In this document: piece by piece, positions 18,640 to 29,250 of the stretch
How the letters are laid out: each line of letters starts with the position of its first letter
Numbering within the stretch: position 1 is the stretch's first letter
Source of the DNA: Adiantum capillus-veneris
Taxonomy: Eukaryota; Streptophyta; Polypodiopsida; Polypodiales; Pteridaceae
Assembly: GCA_014529385.2 (NCBI GenBank)
Contig: CM043967.1
Coordinates: 88,525,278-88,589,277, forward strand
Reading direction: 5' to 3'
DNA: 64,000 nt
Translations under genes and position numbers: made by a program
Notes under the pieces: model-generated
The model's input: only the letters and a program-made list of their open reading frames with translations
The model's database searches: none
Told to the model about the DNA's origin: nothing

Positions 18640-19140
18640 TCGGGTGTATATGCGTATAGGGTGATGTCCTTTGGCCTGACCAATGCCCCAATGACCTTCC
18701 AAAGATTGATGGCTCATGTATGTAATACTTGAGGATATTCTTAGAGATATACATGGATGACTTGTATGTGCACCCTCTCTTTAGAGATGAACATAGCAGC
18801 TCAAAAATTATTCAATAAGTGAAGGACTTACAGGATTTGTCTTAACCCAAAAAAGTGCATATTAATGGTTAGACAAGGAAGAATCTTGGGACATATTGTC
18901 TCAGAGAATGGAATATGGTTAGACAAGGAAGAATCTTGGGACATATTGTCTCGAAGAATGGAATATCTACCAATTTGGACAAGATAAAAGTAAGTGTAGA
19001 GTTGTCTATGCCAAACAACGCAAATCAAGTACAATGCTTGATGGGACACTGTGCTTACTATAGGAGGTTTATACACATGCATGATATTATTGCCCAACAC
19101 TTGTATAGACTTATAGTAGCTTTTATGTGGACGTAGGAGT
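18640..19140 (+). pseudogene. Ty3/gypsy reverse transcriptase remnant
   Basis: The plus strand reads YAYRVMSFGLTNAPMTFQRL at about 18645-18715, then IYMDDLYVHP (the Y-x-D-D site) after a frameshift, and GRILGHIVSKNGISTNLDKI in the frame starting at 18915. These are RT palm and thumb motifs of a gypsy element. A 50-bp tandem duplication (about 18865-18964, starting atggttagacaaggaagaat) and several stops show decay. Confidence 0.75.
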
Positions 19141-19189
19141 GTGAAGAATACACATGAGTGGATGTGTGATATGTTCAACCTTGAATGTC

Positions 19190-19930
19190 AACATGGTATG
19201 CCTTATGGTTGGAGTACTAGTTGGGTCAAGCATTTTCATAAAGGAGCGATTGTAAATAATGTAAGTAACTATTGGACTATAATAATTGGGTCTCTTATGG
19301 AAAAAAAAATTGGGTTCATAATGGAGATAAAATCTAGTGATTGGGTTGAAGAGAACATGGCAAGCGTGCAAAAGGACTAGCGGATTTGTATCAATACCAT
19401 AGTATCATTGATCATCTTGTCACTCTTTGTGTTCTCATGCAAAAAGTCAGTTGAAAGGAAGCGATCATATTGTTGCTTTGAGGACTTGAAAAAACCTTTG
19501 ATATGCTTCCACATAATATTTGTGTAGAAGGATGGAAGAACTGCCAAGCCTAGCTTATCTCAAAAGTATGAGAAGGTGATGTGTCAATTGCGCATGGGAA
19601 GAGGAATTTCAAAATAAAACTCAAGCACTATTAGGGTTAAACAAGGATGCACGTTGTCACCAACTCTCTTTGGTCTATGCATCAATCAATTGGAACAAAT
19701 AATACTTGACTTTATGTAAGAAGAATGCATTGAAGAGGTCACTATTTGCAATGTGGGAATCATGCTTTTGTTCTATGCCGATGATGTAGTGCTTCTAACA
19801 CACACTTTAAAGAATGCATAAAAGCTTTTGATTTTCCTTGAGAAATTTTTCTTGCATAGTGGGATGGTTGTTAATGAATCCAAAACAAAGTTTATGCTTG
19901 TGAAAACAACCATAAGCAAATTCCATGCAT
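19190..19930 (+). pseudogene. LINE reverse transcriptase remnant
   Basis: In order along the plus strand: NYWTIIIGSLMEKKIG and SSDWVEENMAS (frame 19141-19380), then RSYCCFEDLKKPL, then RVKQGCTLSPTLFGLCINQL, then LLFYADDVVLLTHT (F-Y-A-D-D catalytic site) and VVNESKTKFMLV. This is the order of non-LTR RT motifs. In-frame stops (before RICINT and within the palm) make it a dead copy. It would have copied its own RNA at a nicked target. Confidence 0.75.
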
Positions 19931-20049
19931 TGCGTAAAACATTGAGACACTACAATGGGATGCTAACAGTCTTCTTGGAATGTAAGGCAAGTGAAATTTG
20001 TTGATGATGGTGAAGAGATCAAAGTATTCCTAGGAGCCACCACTCTAGA

Positions 20050-20140
20050 AGCCATTAGCACGGGCTACTACAGAGACATTGATCAAGGTAGGTGATCTTG
20101 AAGAGCCATTTGTTTCCTTAATTGACCATGGTTCTAAAAA
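20050..20140 (+). pseudogene. RE-A/RE-B-type protease fragment
   Basis: About 90 bp closely matching RE-A 9946-10030 (gctactacagagacattgat; ggtgatcttgaagagccatt; tgaccatggttc). It includes the D-H-G codons and then diverges. A stray piece of this family outside the main elements. Confidence 0.75.
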
Positions 20141-20143
20141 GAA

Positions 20144-20395
20144 TTGAGGGTGGTGCAGATATTCTACTTGTTGCCTACACGTATGGACCTGACTGTCTCT
20201 GACGGCACCAATCAAACCCTCAATGAGTGGCTTTTGGAGAAGGTCACTAATGTAATCCCAACAAACAGAGTTAGAACTTTTAAAGTACCAAAAGAAGAAT
20301 CTCGGCTCGAAACCATAGTTTACTATCCACTCAAGGATGAGTATAAGAACTACTTCACGAATAAAGTAGAATATCATGTGAACACAACGTGCTAG
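20144..20395 (+). other. Unrecognised 83-codon open frame
   Basis: Follows the protease fragment. Readable as DLTVSDGTNQTLNEWLLEKV, then TFKVPKEESRLETIVYYPLK. No family recognised and no start or splice context that favours it. May be chance or part of an unknown element. Confidence 0.2.
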
Positions 20396-20439
20396 GCGTA
20401 TCTTATACGCAATCCAAAAAGCCATGTAATAAATTGATC

Positions 20440-20955
20440 ATGAGTTATCCTAAGCCTTGAGGGGTTTCGATTGTAATAAATCTTCATCAATAAAGTGTTT
20501 TTTTTTTGTCTCTGGATCTCTGTCTCTTGATAAAGTGGAATCTTGAATTCTATTTAAGTCTCGTGTCCATTTGAAATCCAAGTAATGGTATCAAGAATCT
20601 TGTGTAACCCATGTAGGCACCGCTGCTGCTCTCTACTCGGTGGCACAAGAAAAGAAGCTCCTCCTTAAAAAAACCCAACCTCCACTCTTTAAGGGCAAGG
20701 GGGCAAATGTGGAGAGAAATACGGAAGTATGGATGTAGGCTATGGACGACTACTTCGAAGCTGCGGGAACCCAACCCATGAATCAAACCATGCTTGCGAT
20801 GTTCCACTTGTCTGGCGATGCCAAGATATGGTGGAAGTAACATTGCAGGGACTTGGATATTAAGGGATCTTCCCAATCCTGGGAAGACATTAAGGATGCA
20901 GTGATGGGGCATTATCAACATTTGAGGCTCAAAACCCCTGGTCTTCTTTAAGACC
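20440..20955 (+). pseudogene. LTR end, Met-type primer-binding site and gag remnant of a gypsy element
   Basis: A probable LTR end (polyadenylation-like aataaa at about 20490, long T run) is followed by TGGTATCAAGAATC at 20587, close to the initiator-Met primer site TGGTATCAGAGC. From about 20690 the plus strand encodes a retrotransposon gag core: DYFEAAGTQPMNQTMLAMF, HLSGDAKIWWK and SSQSWEDIKDAVMGHY (standard G-D-A-x-x-W-W ... W-x-x-F/I). Two stops interrupt it. The open minus-strand frame over the same bases is a shadow up to about 20955. Confidence 0.65.
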
Positions 20956-21469
20956 GTTGCACGTGCAGTGAGGTCAAGCATGCCCGCTTGTTGACGTGGT
21001 TGCTTCACTAAGCGAATCTTCTCATCTGCCAGCTCTCGTTGTAGTAGCTTGACATCATTATCTTCTAAACCAGTTAGGCATCTAAAGGTTTTTATGCTTG
21101 GTTGTCGCCCACGAGAAGTTGATGTCTGATGCTTCTCCAAGATGTGTATCCACTGATCATAGATTTCATCATCGTACATGACCATGTGTGCTTCTTTGTT
21201 GGCAAATGATTTATGGTTGAACACGATGTTCGCCACATTTACAAAGGCCTTCAACATAAAGAAAAGAAAATTAACTTTATTTCAAGACATATTTGTAACA
21301 AAAACAAGCATAGGGAAGTGGAACTTACATCCCAACTTTCTCGACTTGGTTGACCAACAGGAACACTTGCCTTGGGTTTTGTTGGTTTAGAATATCCAAG
21401 CCATTGACTACGGCCATGCTTCAAGACCTCCACATAAGGCTGGTGTTTCATTTTTTTTATTCTCTCCAT
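20956..21469 (-). CDS. Possible two-exon gene fragment, unknown function
   Basis: On the minus strand, codons from 21469 to about 21332 (PYVEVLKHGRSQWLGYSKP ... QPSRESWD) end at a GTAAGT donor. After about 75 nt the sequence gttgaag precedes an open frame from about 21254 to 20956 (AFVNVANIVFNHKSFANKEA, QWIHILEKHQ, FRCLTGLEDNDVKLLQRELA). The composition is protein-like in both parts and is not repeat-derived. I do not recognise it. The 3' end runs into the gag remnant, so the gene is truncated or the ORF continues by chance. Confidence 0.35.
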
Positions 21470-21482
21470 GTTCTCGATTCAA

Positions 21483-24400
21483 TAGCAGTTGCTTCATGGG
21501 ATAAATGTAAGTCTCACTATAACATTACAGATGAGATTTACAAATCTCTCTTCACGAGTTGTACGCAATGGCTAAATCTCCTACTACAAAAAGGAAAGGA
21601 GAAAGAGCCAATTCCCGAGATCACTAGGGGATATGTGCATTGGATCATTGCACAAAATAATTACACTTCTAGTTTGCATTTTACCATGGACAATCAAGTG
21701 TGTTGGAAAGAATTTGGAAGGCATTGAGTTTCTTTGCAGTGAGAATAGCTCTAAAATTCGTGTTGGTGTTTGCATCATAGACACAACACACAAAAGTCTT
21801 ACATCTAGTGGTTGGAGTGCTACCCAATTTGGTGAAGTAATTGATGGAGTATGTGGGGTAGCACATCAACCATCAGATTTTTTAATTGCCAGCTTAGTCA
21901 AGTATCAGCATGCTGCTTCCCTAGAGAAGGCAATTTCTGAAAAAGCTAAATGGTATGAAATGCACGTTCTACCTTTGAGATCCTTAATGGGATCAGAGAC
22001 CATCCAAACATGTGCTCTTCGCGAAGTAGTTTTTGGGGTTTGGGCATTTTTCAGTCAAGGAGAGCAGTACACCAACTACTCTAGTGTTAAAGAGTCATTG
22101 TTAGAGCCAATGCATACTCTCTGCATCAATGACGACGAGTATGATGCTCTGACCACGGCCAAATCCTTTTTTGTACGTCATGCAATCAAATGCATCTGTT
22201 TCAAAGAAGATGATCAAGTGATAGACATCTTCTCATTAGGCTATGGGACTAAAGAGGCACTACAACAACAGAGAAAGGTGATATCAGTTGCATGTAGTAG
22301 TGATCAAATGACGCAATTTGAATCTCTTTGCCATTCCATAGTGGAGGAATACCTTGATCTTAGAAGCTGGGCAAGTGTGGATAACACAGAGAAAGTCAAT
22401 GCCAAGGATTCACAGGAAGAAGAAATTGAAGAACCATTGGATGCAAGTGCTAAGGCCATTCTAGAAATTCTACAGGAAACAGGTTAAGCTAGCCACCCAT
22501 GATATTACATTACTGATATTTAGATTATTATTGTTGTCATTTTATTTTATTTGTCCCATCTCAAATCTGCCCATGATGTTAAAAACATTGATGTTTGGCT
22601 CGTTATTGTTCTCAATTTATTTTCTTTGAAAAAAAGTGAACTTGTGAGTTTGAGTTTTTTCACAATAAATGAATTAGACTTAAGCGTATGATATTATATG
22701 GACATGTTTTGGTAAATAGAATTCTACATTTATATATGGTCATAAGATATATATTATGTAATACTTTAAAGTTAATTGATCATATGAGGTTTGGGAAGAA
22801 TACACTATGACTTGAGGATCATAGAGTTCTTTGTAGACTTGAGGATCATAGATTTCTTTGTAGACATGACACACTATGGACCTAGGGCCATAGAATCCCC
22901 CAAAAGAAAATGGGATACCCAACAACCTTACAGATGTAGGGTGATTTCACCGAGACTTTTCTAAAAGGGCACATAAGCATCTGGGTTACTCTATAGCCTT
23001 AGGCCCATAGGGTGTCAACATAGAATCCCCCAAAAGCATTTGGCTACCCTACAATCTTACGGATATAGGGTGATTACATAGAGTCTTTAAAAGGTCACAT
23101 AAGCATTTGGGCTAGTCTACAGCCTTAAGGCCATAGGGTGTCAACACAGCTATCCTACAATCTTATGTATATAAAGAGATTACATAAAGTCTCTAAACGG
23201 GAACATGAGTGTTTTGGCTATTCTAGAAGGAAACATAAGTTATCCAAGAGCATTTGGGATACCCTAAGGCCTTAGGGCCATAGGGTGGTGACATAGAATC
23301 TCCACAAGGGCACTTAAATCACCCCATGGATGCAAATCACCTAGCTCTTATGGACACATCTTATAAAACATCACATGACACCCTATGGCCTTTAGACCAT
23401 AGGTTGGTTATTCTAGGTCACCTAAAAACTCTTTAAGTGTTTCAAGAAAATTTTTCAATGGCCTTATATCTTGTGTCCATATACATTAGGGACATATATT
23501 TCTTATCTTGTGATTAAGGTTTAATATTCTATTGAGAATGAAATAAGCTAAAAAAAACTAAAAAGTATTTAGTCCTCAAAATTCCAAAATAAGAGTTTGA
23601 ACAATTGAAGTATGATCATTTTTTGTTGGGTGTAAGTTCTTCTATTGTGAATTGATGGTGTAAGCGTTTGAAATAATTATCTTTGCATTGCAACTAACTA
23701 GATTAAACATATATTCAACATTTGTTGTAAATGCCAATTATTTTCTTAGATAGTAAACATCGAGTATAAATGGTTATTAAAGCATTTGTCCTTTGGATTA
23801 TGTGAAGATCTAGTTCTTTGATTGTAACAAGATTTTATTAAAAGATATAAAGTGCGAGTATTTTGTTCCAAATTATGATTTTGTTTCTCTTCTAGATGAT
23901 GCAGAGAATTGAAATTTATATCTTGATTTTTTTTCAATAGAGAGAAGCTAGGACTAGTAGAATTTTTTAGCTTTCCATGTAGCAATCGGAACATTGTATC
24001 AAGGTTTATTGCAAAGAAATGATTGTATAATGTATAACCATTGTTTAAGTTTGTAAATCGGAAGTAGAAGGCAATGCAAGTTCCAAAACATGTGCAATGC
24101 CATAAGGAGAATCCAGCACAAATACTTTTGCCCCTTAGGAATGTAGCAATCCGAACATTGTATCAATGTTTATTGCAAAGAAATGATTGCATAATGTATA
24201 ACCATTGTTTACGTTTGTAAATTGGAAGTAGGAGGAAATGCAAGCTCCAAAACATGTGCAATGCCATAAGGAGAATCCAGCACAAATAATGATCTAGCAA
24301 CAAATGTATCATGTATGATAATGATTAAACTTTGTATATCATGTTGCATATTTATCACATTTTTTAGCTTACACATTTTGCTAGCATAGAGGACACCCTA

Positions 24401-26914
24401 TGGCCCTAGGACCATAGGATGCCATCATATCCCATGTACAATGTCTCTTTTACCATAGAGGACATCTTATGGATCTAGGGTCATAGGATGCCAACATAGT
24501 GCATAAATGGCTTCTTATAAGTATACACATAAACAGAGTGCATAGAGGAAATTTTACTAGCATAAATACCACCCTATGGCCTTGGGGACCTAGGGTGCCA
24601 ACATAGAGCATAGAGGGCTTTTTATAGCACCTTGTTTCCCTTGGGACGCCATAGTGCCATAAAGTGGTTTTTGTATATATAGTAGAGAATTATCACACAC
24701 ATGATACCTTGGTCACTATCTAGCCCTTGGACCATATGATAGTAGTATAGAGGACATCCTATAGCCCTAGGGTTTCCTTATATCCCTAGAGCCATACACT
24801 GCCAACATATAGTATACATGGTTTCTTCATAGAGAAAACCTTTTAGTCCTACACTATAGAGTGGAAACCTAGACCATATAATGTATCCTACTAGCATAGA
24901 AGGCACCCTATGACCCTGAGGCCAAAGAGTACCAATTAGGGCATAAAGGGTCTCTTCCTAAGATGAAGGGCACCTTGTGTCCCTAGGGAGCACCCTATGG
25001 CCCCAGGGCCATAGGGTGTCAACATAGTCAAATGGGCTGTAAACTTAGAGCATAGAGGGTTTCTTACTATCATGGAGGACACCCTATGTCCTTGGTGCCA
25101 TAGGGTGTAAACATATAGCATGGAGGGTTTCTTGCTAGCATAGAGAGCACCCTATGGCCTTGGGGCCATATGATTCCAACAAAGAGCATAAACAGTTTTT
25201 TGATAGCATAGAGGATAGATTATTTACCTAGGTCCATATGATACAAAAATAAAAGAGTCTTAAGAAGGGAACCTAGGACACTAAATCACCATCGGGCCAT
25301 GAGGTGGTCTTTGTGGGGAATGCTCCTAAAGGGTTCCTTGGCTATCCTATGGCCTTTGGGCCATAGGCTACCAACATAGAGTTTAGATGGTTTCTTACTA
25401 ACACAGAGCTCACCTTGTGGCGTACGGTCTTTAGATTCTAATATAGAGTTTCAATGGTTTTATACTAGGCGTAAGGGGCACCCTATGGCCTTGGGTCCAT
25501 AGAGTGTCAATGTAGAGCGCAGAGGTTTCCTTTCTAGCATAGAGTGCACCATGTGGCCTAGGAGCCATTTGACGCACCCTATGGCCCGAGGGCTGAAGTT
25601 GCCAATGTAGACAAGGTTTCTTAGTAACATTATAAAGGGTACCTTGTGGCCCTCAAATCTCCGTAGGCTGCCAACATAGAGCGTAGAGGGTTTTTCTTAC
25701 TAGCATAGAGGACATCCTATGGCCTTGGGGCCATAGGGTTTCAATATTGAGCATAGAGTATTTCTTACTAGCATAGAGGTTACCTTGTGGCCCTAGGTCC
25801 ATAGGGTGCAAACATAGAGAATAGAGGATTTCTTACTATCATACAGGGTACCTTGTGGCCCTAGCTCCATAGGGTGCAAACATAGAGCATAAACGATTTG
25901 TTACTAGCATAGAGGGCACCCTTTGGCCCAAAGGCCATAGAGTGACAACATGTAGCATAAAGGGTTTCTTACTAGCATAAGAGAAAGACCTTGTGGCCCT
26001 CGGGTCATAGGATGCCAACATAAAGCATATATGGTTTCTTACTAGTGCTCATAGAGGGCATCTTGTGGCCATATGCCAACCCATGGCCTTAGGGCCATAG
26101 GGTGACACATAAATAAAGTACCATATGGATTTGAAGCCATATATGTATTTATATGTTGAGACCTCCCAACAATCCTAACCCTATGGCCTTGAGGCCATAA
26201 ACAAACATATTTTGGATTATCTTAAAGTCATAGAGATATCTACAAAGAGAACTGTATGGCTTGAAGGCCATAAGAAACTTAGTCAAGGAAATCATCCAAT
26301 GCAAGAAGTTCATGGCAATAGAAAATGAGACTTCTGCTCTAGAGCTTAAAGGCATAAATGTTTCTCCAAGTATACTTCTAGGAGCCACCATCATGGACAA
26401 AGAACTAATGTAGCTAGATAAAGATTAGAAATCTCTAGACAATAAGGAGCATAAAAATAAATTCATTGTAGATGTGTTGTCAGTTAGTAAATTTGCTATT
26501 TGCGATTAGTTTTTTCTAAGAGTGTGAAAAAAAAGAGCTATCAAAATGTAGATACTTTGGAATCTAAAATTAGGTGTTCTTTAAACTTGCAGTCCTTCAA
26601 GAAGATATTGCGGCTGACAAAGTTTTACTTGAGATTCTTGGTATAGAGGATGCTAATGCCATTGACCCTACTGAGAAAGATTCTATCAATCTCCATGTTA
26701 ACCAAAGAGTTTCTGACGAAGATGACAAGAATCTACAAGTCTTTGAAGGTCAATTGCTACAACGACTAGAGATAAATGTAAAGAGTAATCCAATGGAAGA
26801 AGACTGTGAAAGTTCCAGAACATGTGCAAAGGAAGAAGAAGAATCTAATGAAAATATTTTAGTAGCCCAAGAGTTGGGAATTGGATTGCATGACACCACA
26901 ATGGAAGTAGAAGG
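21483..26914 (+). CDS. Unrecognised spliced gene with a 4.1-kb satellite-filled intron
   Basis: A first exon region is open at about 21490-21727 (DEIYKSLFTSCTQWLNLLL, EITRGYVHWIIAQNNYTS) and, after an apparent frameshift near 21700, at 21633-22482 (LEGIEFLCSENSSKIRVGV ... REVVFGVWAFFSQGEQYTNY ... RKVISVACSSDQMTQFESL). It ends CAG|GTTAAG at 22482/22483. A second exon starts after cttgcag at 26593 and stays open to 26914. The split codon g|tc restores the frame, joining LEILQET to VLQEDIAADK. The intron would be 4,110 bp. The C-terminus is acidic (MEEDCESS, AKEEEESNEN) and runs into a 24-T tract at 26915. Function unknown; probably host rather than transposon. Confidence 0.45.
22740..26260. repeat. 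Satellite-like array with CCTATGGCC...GGCCATAGG palindromes
   Basis: Dozens of degenerate units of about 65-80 bp carry the inverted pair CCTATGGCC / GGCCATAGG, then gtgccaacatagagcatagagg and gtttcttactagcatag. The best-conserved part is about 24370-26110; 22790-23420 holds a related variant with catagaatcccccaaaag. It contains no supportable gene. A 0.6-kb part recurs at 26968-27586. Confidence 0.85.
23975..24290. repeat. Tandem duplication of about 160 bp
   Basis: The block starting gtagcaatcggaacattgta (about 23981) is repeated from about 24139 (gtagcaatccgaacattgta) with few changes, ending gagaatccagcacaaata in both. It lies inside the satellite-rich stretch. Confidence 0.8.
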
Positions 26915-26938
26915 TTTTTTTTTTTTTTTTTTTTTTTT
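26915..26938. repeat. 24-bp poly-T run
   Basis: An uninterrupted T run breaks the open frame of the putative second exon. Directly after it begins the duplicated satellite segment. It could be the poly-A tail of a minus-strand retroposed copy. Confidence 0.7.
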
Positions 26939-26967
26939 GAAAAGCTCTTTCAATTTTGGAGTATTAA

Positions 26968-27586
26968 CTTACACATTTTGCTAACATAGAGGACACCCTA
27001 TGGCCCTAGGACCATAGGATGCCATCATATCCCATGTACAATTTCTCTTTTACCATAGAGGACATCTTATGGATCTAGGGTCATAAGATCCCAACATACT
27101 GCATAAATGGCTTCTTATAAGTATACACGTAAACATAGTGCATAGAGGGAATTTTACTAGCATAAAGATCGCCTTATGGCCTTGGGGCCATAGGGTGCCA
27201 ACATAAAGCAGACAGGGCTTTTTATTAGCACCTTGTTATCCTTGGGACACACATGATACCTTGGTCACTATCTCGCCCTTGGACCATATGATAGTAGCAT
27301 AGAGGACATCCTATAGCCCTAGGGTTTCCTTCTATCCCTAGGGCCATACACTGCCAACATATAGTATACATGGTTTCTTCATAGAACAAACCTTTTAGCC
27401 TACGTAATTGAGTGGAAACCTAGACCATATAATGTATCCTACTAGCATAGAAGGCACCCTACGACCGTGAGGCCAAAGAGTACCAATTTAGGGCATAAAG
27501 GGTCTCTTTCTAGGTTGAAGGGCACCTTGTGGCCCTAGGGAGCACCCTATGGCCCCAGGGCCATAGGGTGTCAACATAGTCAAATG
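26968..27586. repeat. Second copy of satellite segment 24369-25032
   Basis: Starts acacattttgctaacatagagg, like 24373, and follows it through cccatgtacaat, agtatacatggtttcttcat and gccccagggccatagggtgt to atagtcaaatg. Small internal deletions distinguish it. The match stops at tcaaatg, where copy one continues ggctgtaaac and this copy switches to TAAGGTCCCC. Confidence 0.85.
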
Positions 27587-29250
27587 TAAGGTCCCCAACC
27601 CGCCTATACCAAGATCGGGATGGGATCCTTGACAGGTCTCTAGGTCTGATAAAAATCGGAGTCTCTAAACAAGAAAAATCCAAGGAATAGACCTTTACCA
27701 TTGACAATGGCTTGGGTCTATAGCCTTAGAAGCAGACCCAGTCCTGTCTCACAGCGGAAACGGGACAATGTATTCAAACAACCTACAAAAAAAAAATCTT
27801 ATTTAGGCCCTATAACTTCATCACTCAGATTATGGTTTCCTTAGCCAACGCTTTTTTCCCCCTAACATATGTGAGGGCACAGCCGTTGGTGAATTCCTCG
27901 TCCAAGTGAGAAGTTTCTAAAACGTTTTACTGTACGGGAATGGATAGTTACCTGACTAATCAGGTCCACCCGTCCATGATTGACAACCTTAGTCAATCCC
28001 CACTTACCACCCCGCACTCACACATGATTCGTTTATCTTTTTATCACATTGTTTTAACACTTAAAATAATGGTTTCTTTTTAACGTTCCATCACATTAAT
28101 TCCTTGAAGACAACATTGAAAGCATTCTTTTAGAAAACATACATCTTTAAACTTAAGACAGGGTACTGTCAATCAAAACATTATCCATAATAACCATGAC
28201 CAGTACTCTTCTTGTCTCAAGACCACCTAAGGGTGAAAAAACGACACCCATTCCTTATTCAAATCCGGAGTGGATAAACCCCCACCCAAGGTTCCGGGTG
28301 CCCATACAACCGGGCGGCTCCCCTAGGATAAAAACGGTATCCTAACTTATGTAGAAACATCAAGACATGACACGGAGTAGAAACTCATCGTTCATGGGGG
28401 TAACCGACTTAACCGTGGCTAGAAAGCCAATCATTATCATCAATTTATATCAAGGAGTCGGAGGTGTCTTGAGACAAGCTGTCTTAAGGATGATCAAACA
28501 TATCTTTCCTAATTCAACCAGTTTTAACCCAAACAATTCTTTCCTACCTTATAAACAAATGTACGTTGGAAGTTACCTTCCGTTTTGAGTCAGTTTATCC
28601 TTCTTACGTATGCAATGCTAATTTATAAAATAACTTAAACTAATTAAAGACTTAATTGAATAATGGGACACCCACCTGGGATTGATTGGCCATTTGCTGC
28701 TGCACTGGCGCCTGAAGACTCTCCTCCGTAGGCCTACTACTAGGCCCGGCTTCGTCATCGTGCGACGCTCTAGTTTGTTTTGAAGCTTCTTCCTCATCAT
28801 CAGATGTAGGATTTTCTCGGGTTCTTTTTGGTACCATAACTTCTTATCCATTTAAAAAGAACGTCTAATCATTAGGTAAATAAATCAAAATCTAGACTTA
28901 GCCTTTATATTCAACCGTTACCCATCCAAGGTTAAATTTTATAGTCTTATTTGATAAATTCTTGACCTAGAAATTTCTTATTTGTCTATATAAGCATGAT
29001 AGCTTCTTCCACCGCTTCCCTAAGGGTTTTCTAAGCTCTCTGAACTTTCTTATAATTTTCTATATCTTTTTTCTAATTTTCCTATCAACTTTTAAGCTAA
29101 TAATTTACTTATTTTGGGCTTAATATTTATTGTATTTAATATCTCTTAAAGATTTCATTTCCTTAACTTGATATCATAGGTTTACACTTAATATAATTTT
29201 CCTAAAAACTTTTGACCACAAGGTCTATTTATTTTAATTAATCATTCACT
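27584..29250. mobile_element. Inserted element fragment, LTR-like left end
   Basis: The left edge is exact because the satellite copy at 25020 shows the uninterrupted sequence. The insert begins at or next to TGTAAGGTCCCC, a plausible LTR terminus. Its body has no clear pol. A minus-strand 61-codon frame (28837-28652) reads like the hydrophilic start of a gag (MVPKRTREN, then S-D-D-E-E-E-A). From about 28900 the sequence is AT-rich and noncoding. The right end is not defined; a tandem repeat and then RE-B follow. Confidence 0.45.
28652..28837 (-). CDS. Gag-like N-terminal fragment (61 codons), uncertain
   Basis: A hydrophilic, low-complexity peptide starting MVPKRTRENPTSDDEEEAS and rich in Q, S and E. 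Many plant gypsy gag proteins begin this way, but no conserved domain is present. Its end lies near CAG|GTGGGT, so splicing is possible. It may belong to the element inserted at 27584, in minus orientation. Confidence 0.25.
   Translation of the reverse strand: MVPKRTRENPTSDDEEEASKQTRASHDDEAGPSSRPTEESLQAPVQQQMANQSQVGVPLFN

Noticed and set aside
22740-27586. Possible CRISPR array because of regularly spaced short palindromes
   Set aside because: Repeats and spacers both degenerate, variable period, plant nuclear context, no cas genes.
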